Source of the DNA: Xylocopa sonorina | Lineage: Eukaryota; Arthropoda; Insecta; Hymenoptera; Apidae | Length of the DNA: 64,000 nucleotides | Assembly: GCF_050948175.1 (NCBI RefSeq) | Contig: NW_027490091.1 | Span: 5,766,001-5,830,000, forward strand | Direction of reading: 5' to 3' | In this document: piece by piece, positions 27,195-41,184 of the stretch | Numbering within the stretch: position 1 is the stretch's first letter | Layout: every line of letters starts with the position of its first letter | The notes under the pieces: model-generated | The model's database searches: none | Seen by the model: only the letters and a program-made list of their open reading frames with translations | What the model was told of the DNA's origin: nothing | Made by a program: the position numbers and the translations under genes

Positions 27195-28659
27195 GATATA
27201 ATATTCATTGTGCAGTGTTATGTATACCTCGTATTCACTTCAAAAGAATGTAAATGCGACACTTCCTTGCTAGGAAGTAGTTTTGCAGATGTCTACGTAT
27301 TCGAAGCAATAGAGTTCTCATCGTCATACCGAATCTCATTTCTATGTTTCATGATAAGATATAATATTCATTGCGAAATGTCATGTATACCTCGTATTCC
27401 TTTCAAAAGAATGTAAATGCGACACTTCCTTGCTCGGTAGTAGCGTTTGCAGATGTCTACGTATCGAAGCAATAGTGTCCTAATGCTTCTTAAATCGCGA
27501 TATCGCATCTCATTTCTATGTTTCATGATAATATATAATATTCATTGCGATGTGTCATGTATACCTCGCATATACTTCAAATGAACGAAAATGCGACACT
27601 TCCTTGCTAGGAAATAGCGTTTGCAGATGTCTACGTATCGAAGCATTAGTGTTCTAATACTTCTTAAATCGCCATATCGCTTCTCATTTCTATGTTTCAT
27701 GATAATATATAATATTCACTGCGAAGTGTCATGTATACCTCGCATACACTTCAAATGAATGTAAATGCGACACTTCCTTGCTAGGAAATAGCGTTTGCAG
27801 ATGTCTACGTATCGAAGCAATAGTGTTCTAATGCTTCTTAAATCCCGATATCGCATCTCATATCTATGTTTGATGATAATATGTAATATTCATTGCGAAG
27901 TGTCATGTATACCTCGCATACACTTCAAATGAATGTGAATGCGATAATTCCTTGCTAGGAAATAGTGTTTGCAGATTTCTAGTATCGAAGCAATGGAGTT
28001 CTAAAGCTTCTTAAATCGCGATATCGCATCTCATTTCTATGTTTCATGATAAGGTATAATATTCATTGTGCAGTGTTATGAATACCTCGCATACACTTCA
28101 AATGAATGTAAATGCGACACTTCCTTGCTAGGAAATAGCGTTTGCAGATGTCTACGTATCGAAGCAATAGTGTCCTAATGCTTCTTAAATCGCGATATCG
28201 CATCTCATTTCTATGTTTCATGATAATATATAATATTCATTGCGATGTGTCATGTATACCTCGCATACACTTCAAATGAACGAAAATGCGACACTTCCTT
28301 GCTAGGAAATAGCGTTTGCAGATGTCTACGTATCGAAGCAATAGTGTTCTAATGCTTCTTAAATCGCGATATCGCATCTCATTTCCAAGTTTCATGATAA
28401 GATATAATATTCATTGTGCAGTGTTATGTATACCTCGTATTCACTTCAAAAGAATGTAAATGCGACACTTCCTTGCTAGGAAGTAGTTTTGCAGATGTCT
28501 ACGTATTCGAAGCTATAGAGTTCTCATCGTCATACCGAATCTCATTTCTATGTTTCATGATAAGAAATAATATTCATTGCGAAATGTCATGTATACCTCG
28601 TATTCCTTTCAAAAGTATGTAAATGCGACACTTCCTTGCTCGGCAGTAGCGTTTGCAGA
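27195..28659. repeat. HOR derivative segment with a seven-monomer (1,206-bp) spacing
   Basis: The short-monomer branch with GTATTCGAAGC appears at 27,294 and again at 28,500, a spacing of 1,206 bp (1,032 plus 174). This separates the two clean runs of the six-monomer HOR. The short monomers here end in CATCGTCATACCGAATCTC rather than AATCGTCATACCGCATCTC. No other element is visible. Confidence 0.75.
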
Positions 28660-30940
28660 TGTCTACGTATCGAAGCAATAGTGTTCTCATGCTTCTTAAA
28701 TCGCGATATCGCATCTCTTATCTATGTTTCATGATAATATATAATATTCATTGCGAAGTGTCATGTATACCTCGCATACACTTCAAATGACCGAAAATGC
28801 GACACTTCCTTGCTAGGAAATAGCGCTTGCAGATGTCTAGGTATCGAAGCAATAGTGTTCTAATGCTTCTTAAATAGCGATATCGCATCCCATTTCTAAG
28901 TTTCATGATAAGATATAATATTCATTGTGCAGTGTTATGTATACCTCGTATTCACTTCAAAAGAATGTAAATGCGACACTTCCTTGCTAGGACGTAGTTT
29001 TGCAGATGTCTACGTGTTCGAAGCAATAGAGTTCTAATCGTCATACCGCATCTCATTTCTATGTTTCATGATAAGATATAATATTCATTGCGAAATGTCA
29101 TGTATACCTCGTATTCACTTCAAAACAATGTAAATGCGACACTTCCTTGCTAGGAAATAGCGTTTGCAGATGTCTACGTATCGAAGCAGTAGGTATCTAA
29201 TACTTCTTAAATCGCCATATCGCTTCTCAATTCTATGTTTCATGATAATATATAATATTCACTGCGAACTGTCATGTATACCTCGCATACACTTCAAATA
29301 AATGTAAATGCGACACTTCCTTGCTAGGAAATAGCGTTTGCCGATGTCTACGTATTGAAGCAATAGCGTACTAATGCTTCTTAAATCCCGATATCGCATC
29401 TCATATCTATGTTTGATGATAATATATTATATTCATTGCGAAGTGTCATGTATACCTCGCATACACTTCAAATGAATGTGAATGCGACAGTTCCTTGCTA
29501 GGAAATAGTGTTTTCAGATTTCTAGTATCGAAGCAATGGAGATCTAAAGCTTCTTAGATCGCGATATCGCATCTCATTTCTATGTTTCATGATAAGATCT
29601 AATATTCATTGTGCAGTGTTATGAATACCTCGTATTCACTTCAAAGGAATGTAAATGCGACACTTCCTTGCTAGGAAATAGCGTTTGCAGATGTCTACGT
29701 ATCGAAGCAATAGTGTTCTCATGCTTCTTAATTCGCGATATCGCATCTCATATCTATGTTTCATGATAATATATAATATTCATTGCGAAGTGTCATGTAT
29801 ACCTCGCATACACTTCAAATGAACGAAAATGCGACACTTCCTTGCTAGGAAATAGCGCTTGCAGATGTCTAGGTATCGAAGCAATAGTGTTCTAATGCTT
29901 CTTAAATAGCGATATCGCATCCCATTTCTAAGTTTCATGATAAGATATAATATTCATTGTGCAGTGTTATGTATACCTCGTATTCACTTCAAAAGAATGT
30001 AAATGCGACACTTCCTTGCTAGGACGTAGTTTTGCAGATGTCTACGTGTTCGAAGCAATAGAGTTCTAATCGTCATACCGCATCTCATTTCTATGTTTCA
30101 TGATAGGATATAATATTCATTGCGAAATGTCATGTATACCTCGTATTCACTTCAAAACAATGTAAATGCGACACTTCCTTGCTAGGAAATAGCGTTTGCA
30201 GATGTCTACGTATCGAAGCAGTAGGTATCTAATACTTCTTAAATCGCCATATCGCTTCTCAATTCTATGTTTCATGATAATATATAATATTCACTGCGAA
30301 CTGTCATGTATACCTCGCATACACTTCAAATAAATGTAAATGCGACACTTCCTTGCTAGGAAATAGCGTTTGCAGATGTCTACGTATCGAAGCAATAGCG
30401 TACTAATGCTTCTTAAATCCCGATATCGCATCTCATATCTATGTTTGATGATAATATATTATATTCATTGCGAAGTGTCATGTATACCTCGCATACACTT
30501 CAAATGAATGTGAATGCGACAGTTCCTTGCTAGGAAATAGTGTTTTCAGATTTCTAGTATCGAAGCAATGGAGATCTAAACCTTCTTAGATCGCGATATC
30601 GCATCTCATTTCTATGTTTCATGATAAGATCTAATATTCATTGTGCAGTGTTATGAATACCTCGTATTCACTTCAAAGGAATGTAAATGCGACACTTCCT
30701 TGCTAGGAAATAGCGTTTGCAGATGTCTACGTATCGAAGCAATAGTGTTCTCATGCTTCTTAATTCGCGATATCGCATCTCATATCTATGTTTCATGATA
30801 ATATATAATATTCATTGCGAAGTGTCATGTATACCTCGCATACACTTCAAATGAACGAAAATGCGACACTTCCTTGCTAGGAAATAGCGCTTGCAGATGT
30901 CTAGGTATCGAAGCAATAGTGTTCTAATGCTTCTTAAATC
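28660..30940. repeat. Second run of the six-monomer, 1,032-bp HOR
   Basis: Marker TACGTGTTCG recurs at 29,011 and 30,043, TCACTGCGAACTG at 29,259 and 30,291, and AAGATCTAATATTC at 29,596 and 30,628, each pair 1,032 bp apart. The last unit is cut off near 30,940, where TTAAATAGCGATATCGCATCCC is replaced by TTAAATCGCGATATCGCATCTC. Two private changes, GTGTTTTCAG and GGAGATCTAAA, are shared by both units, so they were copied from each other rather than from the first run. Confidence 0.88.
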
Positions 30941-33900
30941 GCGATATCGCATCTCATTTCTATGTTTCATGATAATATATAATATTCATTGCGATGTGTC
31001 ATGTATACCTCGCATACACTTCAAATGAACGAAAATGCGACACTTCCTTGCTAGGAAATAGCGTTTGCAGATGTCTACGTATCGAAGCAATAGTGTTCTA
31101 ATGCTTCTTAAATCGCGATATCGCATCTCATTTCCAAGTTTCATGATAAGATATAATATTCATTGTGCAGTGTTATGTATACCTCGTATTCACTTCAAAA
31201 GAATGTAAATGCGACACTTCCTTGCTAGGAAGTAGTTTTGCAGATGTCTACGTATTCGAAGCAATATAGTTCTCATCGTCATACCGAATCTCATTTCTAT
31301 GTTTCATGATAAGAAATAATATTCATTGCGAAATGTCATGTATACCTCGTATTCCTTTCAAAAGAATGTAAATGCGACACTTCCTTGCTCGGCAGTAGCG
31401 TTTGCAGATGTCTACGTATCTAAGCAATAGTGTCCTAATGCTTCTTAAATCGCGATATCGCATCTCATTTCTATGTTTCATGATAAGATATAATATTCAT
31501 TGCAAAATGTCATGTATACCTCGTATTCCTTTCAAATGAATGTAAATGCGACACTTCCTTGCTCGGCAGTAGCGTTTGCAGATGTCTACGTATCGAAGCA
31601 ATAGCGTCCTAATGCTTCTTAAATCGCGATATCGCATCTCATTTCTATGTTTCATGATAAGATATAATATTCATTGTGCAGTGTCATGTATACCTCGTAT
31701 TCACTTCAAAGGAATGTAAACGCGACACTTCGTTGCCAGGAAATAGTGTTTGCAGATGTCTACGTATCGTACCATTAGAATTCTAATTCTTCTCTAAACG
31801 CGATATCGCTACTCATTACCATGTTTCATTATAATATATAATATTCATTGTGGAGCGTTATGTATACCTCGTATTCACTTCAAAACAATGTAAATGCGAC
31901 ACTTCCTTGCTAGGAAATGGCGTTTGCAGATGTCTACGTATCAAAGCAATAGGTATCTAATACTTCTTAAATCGCCATTTCGCCTTTCAATTCTATGTTT
32001 CATGATAATATATAATATTCACTGCGAAGTGTCATGTATACCTCGCATACACTTCGAATGAATGTAAATGCGACACTTCCTTGCTAGGAAATAGCGTTTG
32101 CAGATGTCTACGTATCGAAGCAATAGTGTTCTCATGCTTCTTAAATCGCGATATCGCATCTCATATCTATGTTTCATGATAATATATAATATTCATTGCG
32201 AAGTGTCATGTATACCTCGCATACACTTCAAGTGAACGAAAATGCGACACTTCCTTGCTAGGAAATTGCGCTTGCAGATGTCTACGTATCGAAGCAATAG
32301 TGTTCTAATGCTTCTTAAATAGCGATATCGCATCTCATTTCTATGTTTCATGATAATATATAATATTCATTGCGATGTGTCATGTATACCTCGCATACAC
32401 TTCAAATGAACGAAAATGCGACACTTCCTTGCTAGGAAATAGCGTTTGCAGATGTCTACGTATCGAAGCAATAGTGTTCTAATGCTTCTTAAATCGCGAT
32501 ATCGCATCTCATTTCTAAGTTTCATGATAAGATATAATATTCATTGTGCAGTGTTATGTATACCTCGTATTCACTTCAAAAGAATGTAAATGCGACACTT
32601 CCTTGCTAGGAAGTAGTTTTGCAGATGTCTACGTATTCGAAGCCATAGAGTTCTCATCGTCATACCGAATCTCATTTCTATGTTTCATGATAAGATATAA
32701 TATTCATTGCGAAATGTCATGTATACCTCGTATTCCTTTCAAAAGAATGTAAATGCGACACTTCCTTGCTCGGCAGTAGCGTTTGCAGATGTCTACGTAT
32801 CGAAGCAATAGTGTCCTAATGCTTCTTAAATCGCCATATCGCTCCTCATTTTTATGTTTCATGATAATATATAATATTCACTGCGAAGTGTCATGTATAC
32901 CTCGCATACACTTCAAATGAATGTAAATGCGACACTTCCTTGCTAGGAAATAGCGTTTGCAGATGTATACGTATCGAAGCAATAGTGTTCTAATGCTTCT
33001 TAAATCCCGATATCGCATCTCATATCTATGTTTGATGATAATATGTAATATTCATTGCGAAGTGTCATGTATACCTCGCATACACTTCAAATGAATGTGA
33101 ATGCGATAATTCCTTGCTAGGAAATAGTGTTTGCAGATTTCTAGTATCGAAGCAATGGAGTTCTAAAGCTTCTTAAATCGCGATATCGCATCTCATTTCT
33201 ATGTTTCATGATAAGATATAATATTCATTGTGCAGTGTTATGAATACCACGTATTCACTTCAAAGGAATGTAAATGCGACACTTCCTTGCTAGGAAATAG
33301 CGTTTGCAGATGTCTACGTATCGAAGCAATAGTGTTCTAATGCTTCTTAAATCGCCATATCGCATCTCATATCTATGTTTCATGTTAATATATAATATTC
33401 ATTGCGATGTGTCATGTATACCTCGCATACACTTCAAATGAACGAAAATGCAACACTTCCTTGCTAGGAAATAGCGTTTGCAGATGTCTACGTATCGAAG
33501 CAATAGTGTTCTAATGCTTCTTAAATCGCGATATCGCATCTCAATTCTAAGTTTCATGATAAGATATAATATTCATTGTGCAGTGTTATGTATACCTCGT
33601 ATTCACTTCAAAAGAATGTAAATGCGACACTTCCTTGCTTGGAAATAGCGTTTGCAGATGTCTACGTATCGAAGCAATAGGTATCTAATACATCTTAAAT
33701 CGCCATATCGCTTCTCATTTCTATGTTTCATGATAATATATAATATTCACTGCGAAGTGTCATGTACACCTCGCATACACTTCAAATGAATGTAAATGCA
33801 ACACTTCCTTGCTAGGAAATAGCGTTTGCAGATGTCTACGTATCGAAGCAATAGTGTCCTAATGCTTCTTAAATCGCGATATCGCATCTCATTTCTATGT

Positions 33901-34580
33901 TTCATGATAAGGTATAATATTCATTGTGCAGTGTTATGAATACCTCGCATACACTTCAAATGAATGTAAATGCGACACTTCCTTGCTAGGAAATAGCGAT
34001 TGCAGATGTCTACGTATCGAAGCAATAGTGTCCTAATGCTTCTTAAATCGCGATATCGCATCACATTTCTATGTTTCATGATAATATATAATATTCTTTG
34101 CGATGTGTCATGTATACCTCGCATACACTTCAAATGAACGAAAATGCGAGACTTCCTTGCTAGGAAATAGCGTTTGCAGATGTCTACGTATCGAAGCAAT
34201 AGTGTTCTAATGCTTCTTAAATCGCGATATCGCATCTCATTTCCAAGTTTCATGATAAGATATAATATTCATTGTGCAGTGTTATGTATACCTCGTATTC
34301 ACTTCAAAAGAATGTAAATGCGACACTTCCTTGCTAGGAAGTAGTTTTGCAGATGTCTACGTATTCGGAGCAATAGAGTTCTCATCGTCATACCGAATCT
34401 CATTTCTATGTTTCATGATAAGAAATAATATTCATTGCGAAATGTCATGTATACCTCGTATTCCTTTCAAAAGAATGTAAATGCGACACTTCCTTGCTCG
34501 GCAGTAGCGTTTGCAGATGTCTACGTATCGAAGCAATAGTGTCCTAATGCTTCTTAAATCGCGATATCGCATCTCATTTC
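30941..34580. repeat. Mixed HOR derivatives with eight- and ten-monomer spacing
   Basis: The GTATTCGAAG short monomer occurs at 31,249, 32,630 and 34,358, giving spacings of 1,381 and 1,728 bp (8 and 10 monomers, each less the 11-12 bp of the short form). Monomers are the same types as in the six-monomer unit but in altered number and order. The interval contains the right-hand 660-bp bordering segment. It contains no non-satellite sequence. Confidence 0.75.
31462..32125. repeat. 660-bp segment bordering the six-monomer HOR zone (right copy)
   Basis: Partner of 23,205-23,868 with the same marker order and only scattered single-base differences. After 32,125 the two sites diverge into different monomer types: copy 1 continues with TTAAATCCCGACATC, this copy with TTCTCATGCTTC. 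Confidence 0.85.
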
Positions 34581-37500
34581 TATGTCTCATGATAAGATAT
34601 AATATTCATCGCGAAGTGTCATGTATACCTCGCATACACTTCAAACGAATGTGAATGCGACAATTCCTTGCTAGGAAGTAGTGTTTGCAGATATCTAGTA
34701 TCGAAGCAATAGAGTTCTAAAGCTTCATAAATCGCAATATCGCATCTCATTTCTATGTTTCTTGATAAGATATAATATTCATTGTGCAGTGTTATGAATA
34801 CCTCGTATTCACTTCTGAAGAATGTAAATGCGACACTTCCTTGCTTGGAAATAGCGTTTGCAGATGTCTACGTATCGAAGCAATAGGTATCTAATACTTC
34901 TTAAATCGCCATATCGCATCTCATTTCTATGTTTCATGATAATATATAATATTCACTGCGAAGTGTCATGTATACCTCGCACACACTTCAAATGAATGTA
35001 AATGCGACACTTCCTTGATCGGAAATAGCGTTTGCAGCTGTCTACGTTTCGTAGCAATAGAGTTCTAACGCTTCTTAAAACGCGATACCGCATCTCATTT
35101 CTATGCTTCATGATGAGATATAATATTCATTGTGCAGTGTTATGTATACCTCGTATTCACTTCAAAAGAATGAAAGTGCGACACTTCCTTGCTAGGAAGC
35201 AGCGTTTGCAGATGTCTACGTGTCGAAGCAATAGTGTCCTAATGCTTCTTAAATCGCGATATCGCATCTCATTTCTATGTTTCATGATAATATATAATAT
35301 TCATTGCGATGTGTCATGTATACCTCGCATACACTTCAAATGAACGAAAATGCGACACTTCCTTGCTAGGAAATAGCGTTTGCAGATGTCTACGTATCGA
35401 AGCATTAGTGTTCTAATACTTCTTAAATCGCCATATCGCTTCTCATTTCTATGTTTCATGATAATATGTAATATTCATTGTGCAGTGTTATGTATACCTC
35501 GTATTCACTTCAAAAGAATGTAAATGCGACACTTCCTTGCTTGCAAATAGCGTTTGCAGATGTCTACGTATCGAAGCAATAGGTATCTAATACTTCTTAA
35601 ATCGCCATATCGCTTCTCATTTCTATGTTTCATGATAATATATAATATTCACTGCGAAGTGTCATGTATACCTCGCATACACTTCAAATGAATGTAAATG
35701 CAACACTTCCTTGCTAGGAAATAGCGTTTGCAGATGTCTACGTATCGAAGCAATAGTGTCCTAATGCTTCTTAAATCGCGATATCGCATCTCATTTCTAA
35801 GTTTCATGATAAGATATAATATTCATTGTGCAGTGTTATGTATACCTCGTATTCACTTCAAAAGAATGTAAATGCGACACTTCCTTGCTAGGAAGTAGTT
35901 TTGCAGATGTCTACGTATTCGAAGCAATAGAGTTCTCATCGTCATACCGAATCTCATTTCTATGTTTCATGATAAGAAATAATATTCATTGCGTAATGTC
36001 ATGTATACCTCGTATTCCTTTCAAAAGAATGTAAATGCGACACTTCCTTGCTCGGCAGTTGCGTTTGCAGATGTCTACGTATCGAAGCAATAGTGTCCTA
36101 ATGCTTCTTAGATCGCGGTATCGCATCTCATTTCTATGTTTCATGATAAGATATAATATTCGTTGCGAAGTGTCATGTATACCTCGCATACACTTCAAAC
36201 GAATGTGAAAGCGACAGTTCCTTGTTAGGAAGTAGTGTTTGCAGATATCTAGTATCGAAGCAATAGAGTTCTAAAGCTTCTTAAATCGCGATATCGCATC
36301 TCATTTCTATGTTTCATGATAAGGTATAGTATTCATTGTGCAGTGTTATGAATACCTCGTATTCACTTCAAAAGAATGTAAATGCGACACTTCCTTGCTT
36401 GGAAATAGCGTTTGCAGATGTCTACGTATCGAAGCAATAGAGTTCTAAATCTGCGTAAAACATGATATCGCATGTCATTTCTATGTTTCATGATAAGATA
36501 TAATACACATTGGGAAGTGTTATGCTTACCTGGTATTCATTTCAAAAGAATGTAAATGCGACACTTCCTTGCTAGCTAATAGCGTTTACAGATATCTACG
36601 TATCGTGGCAATAGAGTTCTAATGCTTCACAAAACGCGAGGTCGCATCTCATTTTTGTGTTCCATGATAATATATAATATTCATTGCGAAGTGTTATGTA
36701 TACCTCGCATACACTTAAAATGAATGTAAATGCGACACTTCCTTGATCGGAAATAGCGTTTGCAGGTGTCTACGTTTCGTAGCAATAGAGTTCTAACGCT
36801 TCTTAAAACGGGATACCGCATCTCATTTCTATGTTTCATGATGAGATATAATATTCATTGTGCAGTGTTTTGTATACCTCGTATTCACTTCAAAAGAATG
36901 AAAGTGCGACACTTCCTTGCTAGGAAGCAGCGTTTGCAGATGTCTACGTGTCGAAGCAATAGTGTCCTAATGCTTCTTAAATCGCGATATCGCATCTCAT
37001 TTCTATGTTTCATGATAATATATAATATTCATTGCGATGTGTCATGTATACCTCGCATACACTTCAAATGAACGAAAATGCGACACTTCCTTGCTAGGAA
37101 ATAGCGTTTGCAGATGTCTACGTATCGAAGCATTAGTGTTCTAATACTTCTTAAATCGCCATATCGCTTCTCATTTCTATGTTTCATGATAATATGTAAT
37201 ATTCATTGTGCAGTGTTATGTATACCTCGTATTCACTTCAAAAGAATGTAAATGCGACACTTCCTTGCTTGGAAATAGCGTTTGCAGATGTCTACGTATC
37301 GAAGCAATAGGTATCTAATACTTCTTAAATCGCCATATCGCTTCTCATTTCTATGTTTCATGATAATATATAATATTCACTGCGAAGTGTCATGTATACC
37401 TCGCATACACTTCAAATGAATGTAAATGCAACACTTCCTTGCTAGGAAATAGCGTTTGCTGATGTCTACGTATCGAAGCAATAGTGTCCTAATGCTTCTT

Positions 37501-39264
37501 AAATCGCGATATCGCATCTCATTTCTATGTTTCATGATAAGGTACAATATTCATTGTGCAGTGTTATGAATACCTCGCATACACTTCAAATGAATGTAAA
37601 TGCGACACTTCCTTGCTAGGAAATAGCGTTTGCAGATGTCTACGTATAGAAGCAATAGCGTCCTAATGCTTCTTAAATCGCGATATCGCATCTCATTTCT
37701 ATGCTTCATGATAAGATATTATATTCATTGCGAAGTGTCATGTATACCTCGCATACACTTCAAACGAATGTGAATGCGACAGTTCCTTGTTAGGAAATAG
37801 TGTTTGCAGATATCTAGTATCGAAGCAATAGAGTTCTAAAGCTTCTTAAATCGCGATATCGCATCCCATTTCTATGTTTCATGATAAGATATAATATTCA
37901 TTGTGCAGTGTTATGTATACCTCGTATTCACTTCTAAAGAATGTAAATGCGACACTTCCTTACTTGGAAATAGCGTTTGCAGATGTCTACGTATCGAAGC
38001 AATAGAGTTCTAAATCTTCGTAAAACATGATATCGCATGTCATTTCTATGTTTCATGATAAGATATAATACTCATTGGGAAGTGTTATGCTTACCTGGTA
38101 TTCATTTCAAAAGAATGTAAATGCGACACTTCCTTGCTAGCTAATAGCGTTTACAGATATCTACGTATCGTAGCAATAGAGTTCTAATGCTTCACAAAAC
38201 GCGAGGTCGCATCTCATTTCTGTGTTCCATGATAATATATAATATTCATTGCGAAGTGTTATGTATACCTCGCATACACATAAAATGAATGTAAATGCGA
38301 CACTTCCTTGATCGGAAATAGCGTTTGCAGGTGTCTACGTTTCGTAGCAATAGAGTTCTAACGCTTCTTAAAACGCGATACCGCATCTCATTTCTATGTT
38401 TCATGATGAGATATAATATTCATTGTGCAGTGTTATGTATACCTCGTATTCACTTCAAAAGAATGAAAGTGCGACACTTCCTTGCTAGGAAGCAGCGTTT
38501 GCAGATGTCTACGTGTCGAAGCAATAGTGTCCTAATGCTTCTTAAATCGCGATATCGCATCTCATTTCTATGTTTCATGATAATATATAATATTCATTGC
38601 GATGTGTCATGTATACCTCGCATACACTTCAAATGAACGAAAATGCGACACTTCCTTGCTAGGAAATAGCGTTTGCAGATGTCTACGTATCGAAGCATTA
38701 GTGTTCTAATACTTCTTAAATCGCCATATCGCTTCTCATTTCTATGTTTCATGATAATATGTAATATTCATTGTGCAGTGTTATGTATACCTCGTATTCA
38801 CTTCAAAAGAATGTAAATGCGACACTTCCTTGCTTGCAAATAGCGTTTGCAGATGTCTACGTATCGAAGCAATAGGTATCTAATACTTCTTAAATCGCCA
38901 TATCGCTTCTCATTTCTATGTTTCATGATAATATATAATATTCACTGCGAAGTGTCATGTATACCTCGCATACACTTCAAATGAATGTAAATGCAACACT
39001 TCCTTGCTAGGAAATAGCGTTTGCTGATGTCTACGTAGCGAAGCAATAGTGTCCTAATGCTCCTTAAATCGCGATATCGCATCTCATTTCTATGTTTCAT
39101 GATAAGGTACAATATTCATTGTGCAGTGTTATGAATACCTCGCATACACTTCAAATGAATGTAAATGCGACACTTCCTTGCTAGGAAATAGCGTTTGCAG
39201 ATGTCTACGTATAGAAGCAATAGCGTCCTAATGCTTCTTAAATCGCGATATCGCATCTCATTTC
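34581..39264. repeat. Nine-monomer higher-order repeat, three units of 1,554-1,565 bp
   Basis: A monomer with CACTTCAAACGAATGTG and TTCCTTGTTAGG marks the units. Its upstream landmark lies at 34,581, 36,135, 37,700 and 39,265, giving spacings of 1,554, 1,565 and 1,565 bp; the first is shorter because of a short monomer at 35,912. Other shared markers are TAAAACATGATATCGCATGTC (36,450 and 38,015), CTTACCTGGTATTCATTTC and CTTCCTTGATCGGAAATAG. Units 2 and 3 align closely; unit 1 is internally rearranged by about one monomer. Confidence 0.88.
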
Positions 39265-40142
39265 TATGCTTCATGATAAGATATAATATTCATTGCGAAG
39301 TGTCATGTATACCTCGCATACACTTCAAACGAATGTGAATGCGACAGTTCCTTGTTAGGAAATAGTGTTTGCAGGTATCTAGTATCGAAGCAATAGAGTT
39401 CTAAAGCTTCTTAAATCGCGATATCGCATCCCATTTCTATGTTTCATGATAAGATATAATATTCATTGTGCAGTGTTATGTATACCTCGCATACACTTCA
39501 AATGAACGAAAATGCGACACTTCCTTGCTAGGAAATAGCGCTTGCAGATGTCTACGTATCGAAGCAATAGTGTTCTAATGCTTCTTAAATAGCAATATCG
39601 CATCTCATTTCTATGTTTCATGATAATATATAATATTCATTGCGATGTGTCATGTATACCTCGAATATACTTCAAATGAACGAAAATGCGACACTTCCTT
39701 GCTAGGAAATAGCGTTTGCGGATGTCTACGTATCGAAGCAATAGTGTTCTAGTACTTCTTAAATCGCCATATCGCTTCTCATTTCTATGTTTCATGATAA
39801 TATATAATATTCAATGCGAAGTGTCATGTATACCTCGCATACACTTCAAATGAATGTAAATGCGACACTTCCTTGCTAGGAAATAGCGTTTGCAGATGTA
39901 TACGTATCGAAGCAATAGTGTTCTAATGCTTCTTAAATCCCGATATCGCATCTCATATCTATGTTTGATGATAATATGTAATATTCATTGTGAAGTGTCA
40001 TGTATACCTCGCATACACTTCAAATGAATGTGAATGCGATAATTCCTTGCTAGGAAATAGTGTTTGCAGATTTCTAGTATCGAAGCAATGGAGTTCTAAA
40101 GCTTCTTAAATCGCGATATCGCATCTCATTTCTATGTTTCAT
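39101..40142. repeat. 1,042-bp tandem duplication, copy 1 (six monomers)
   Basis: Starts at GATAAGGTACAATATTC and repeats 1,042 bp later. Shared rare markers are ACGTATAGAAGCAATAGCG, CTCGAATATACTTC, TTGCGGATGTC and TTCTAGTACTTC. Reading both copies side by side I saw no difference. The first 360 bases also belong to the nine-monomer HOR, so this exchange came after that HOR. Confidence 0.9.
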
Positions 40143-41184
40143 GATAAGGTACAATATTCATTGTGCAGTGTTATGAATACCTCGCATACACTTCAAATGA
40201 ATGTAAATGCGACACTTCCTTGCTAGGAAATAGCGTTTGCAGATGTCTACGTATAGAAGCAATAGCGTCCTAATGCTTCTTAAATCGCGATATCGCATCT
40301 CATTTCTATGCTTCATGATAAGATATAATATTCATTGCGAAGTGTCATGTATACCTCGCATACACTTCAAACGAATGTGAATGCGACAGTTCCTTGTTAG
40401 GAAATAGTGTTTGCAGGTATCTAGTATCGAAGCAATAGAGTTCTAAAGCTTCTTAAATCGCGATATCGCATCCCATTTCTATGTTTCATGATAAGATATA
40501 ATATTCATTGTGCAGTGTTATGTATACCTCGCATACACTTCAAATGAACGAAAATGCGACACTTCCTTGCTAGGAAATAGCGCTTGCAGATGTCTACGTA
40601 TCGAAGCAATAGTGTTCTAATGCTTCTTAAATAGCAATATCGCATCTCATTTCTATGTTTCATGATAATATATAATATTCATTGCGATGTGTCATGTATA
40701 CCTCGAATATACTTCAAATGAACGAAAATGCGACACTTCCTTGCTAGGAAATAGCGTTTGCGGATGTCTACGTATCGAAGCAATAGTGTTCTAGTACTTC
40801 TTAAATCGCCATATCGCTTCTCATTTCTATGTTTCATGATAATATATAATATTCAATGCGAAGTGTCATGTATACCTCGCATACACTTCAAATGAATGTA
40901 AATGCGACACTTCCTTGCTAGGAAATAGCGTTTGCAGATGTATACGTATCGAAGCAATAGTGTTCTAATGCTTCTTAAATCCCGATATCGCATCTCATAT
41001 CTATGTTTGATGATAATATGTAATATTCATTGTGAAGTGTCATGTATACCTCGCATACACTTCAAATGAATGTGAATGCGATAATTCCTTGCTAGGAAAT
41101 AGTGTTTGCAGATTTCTAGTATCGAAGCAATGGAGTTCTAAAGCTTCTTAAATCGCGATATCGCATCTCATTTCTATGTTTCAT
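40143..41184. repeat. 1,042-bp tandem duplication, copy 2 (six monomers)
   Basis: Immediately follows copy 1 and appears identical to it. The exchange point lies somewhere in the shared stretch around TTAAATCGCGATATCGCATC and TTTCATGATAAG upstream of each start. Copy 2 then runs on into AGATATAATATTC, where copy 1 has AGGTACAATATTC. Confidence 0.9.

Noticed and set aside
27210..36034. Repeated 68-codon frames starting MQCYVYLVF as a short peptide family
   Set aside because: They appear wherever the 163-bp monomer removes an in-frame stop. Recurrence tracks the HOR, not selection; no ribosome-related context or conserved stop is evident.
36426..36480. TAAATCTGCGTAAAACATGATATCGCATGTC as a foreign insertion
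   Set aside because: It keeps monomer length and register and recurs as a monomer tail at 38,010, 42,346 and, in a related form, 44,593 and 47,885; it is a variant tail, not an insert.
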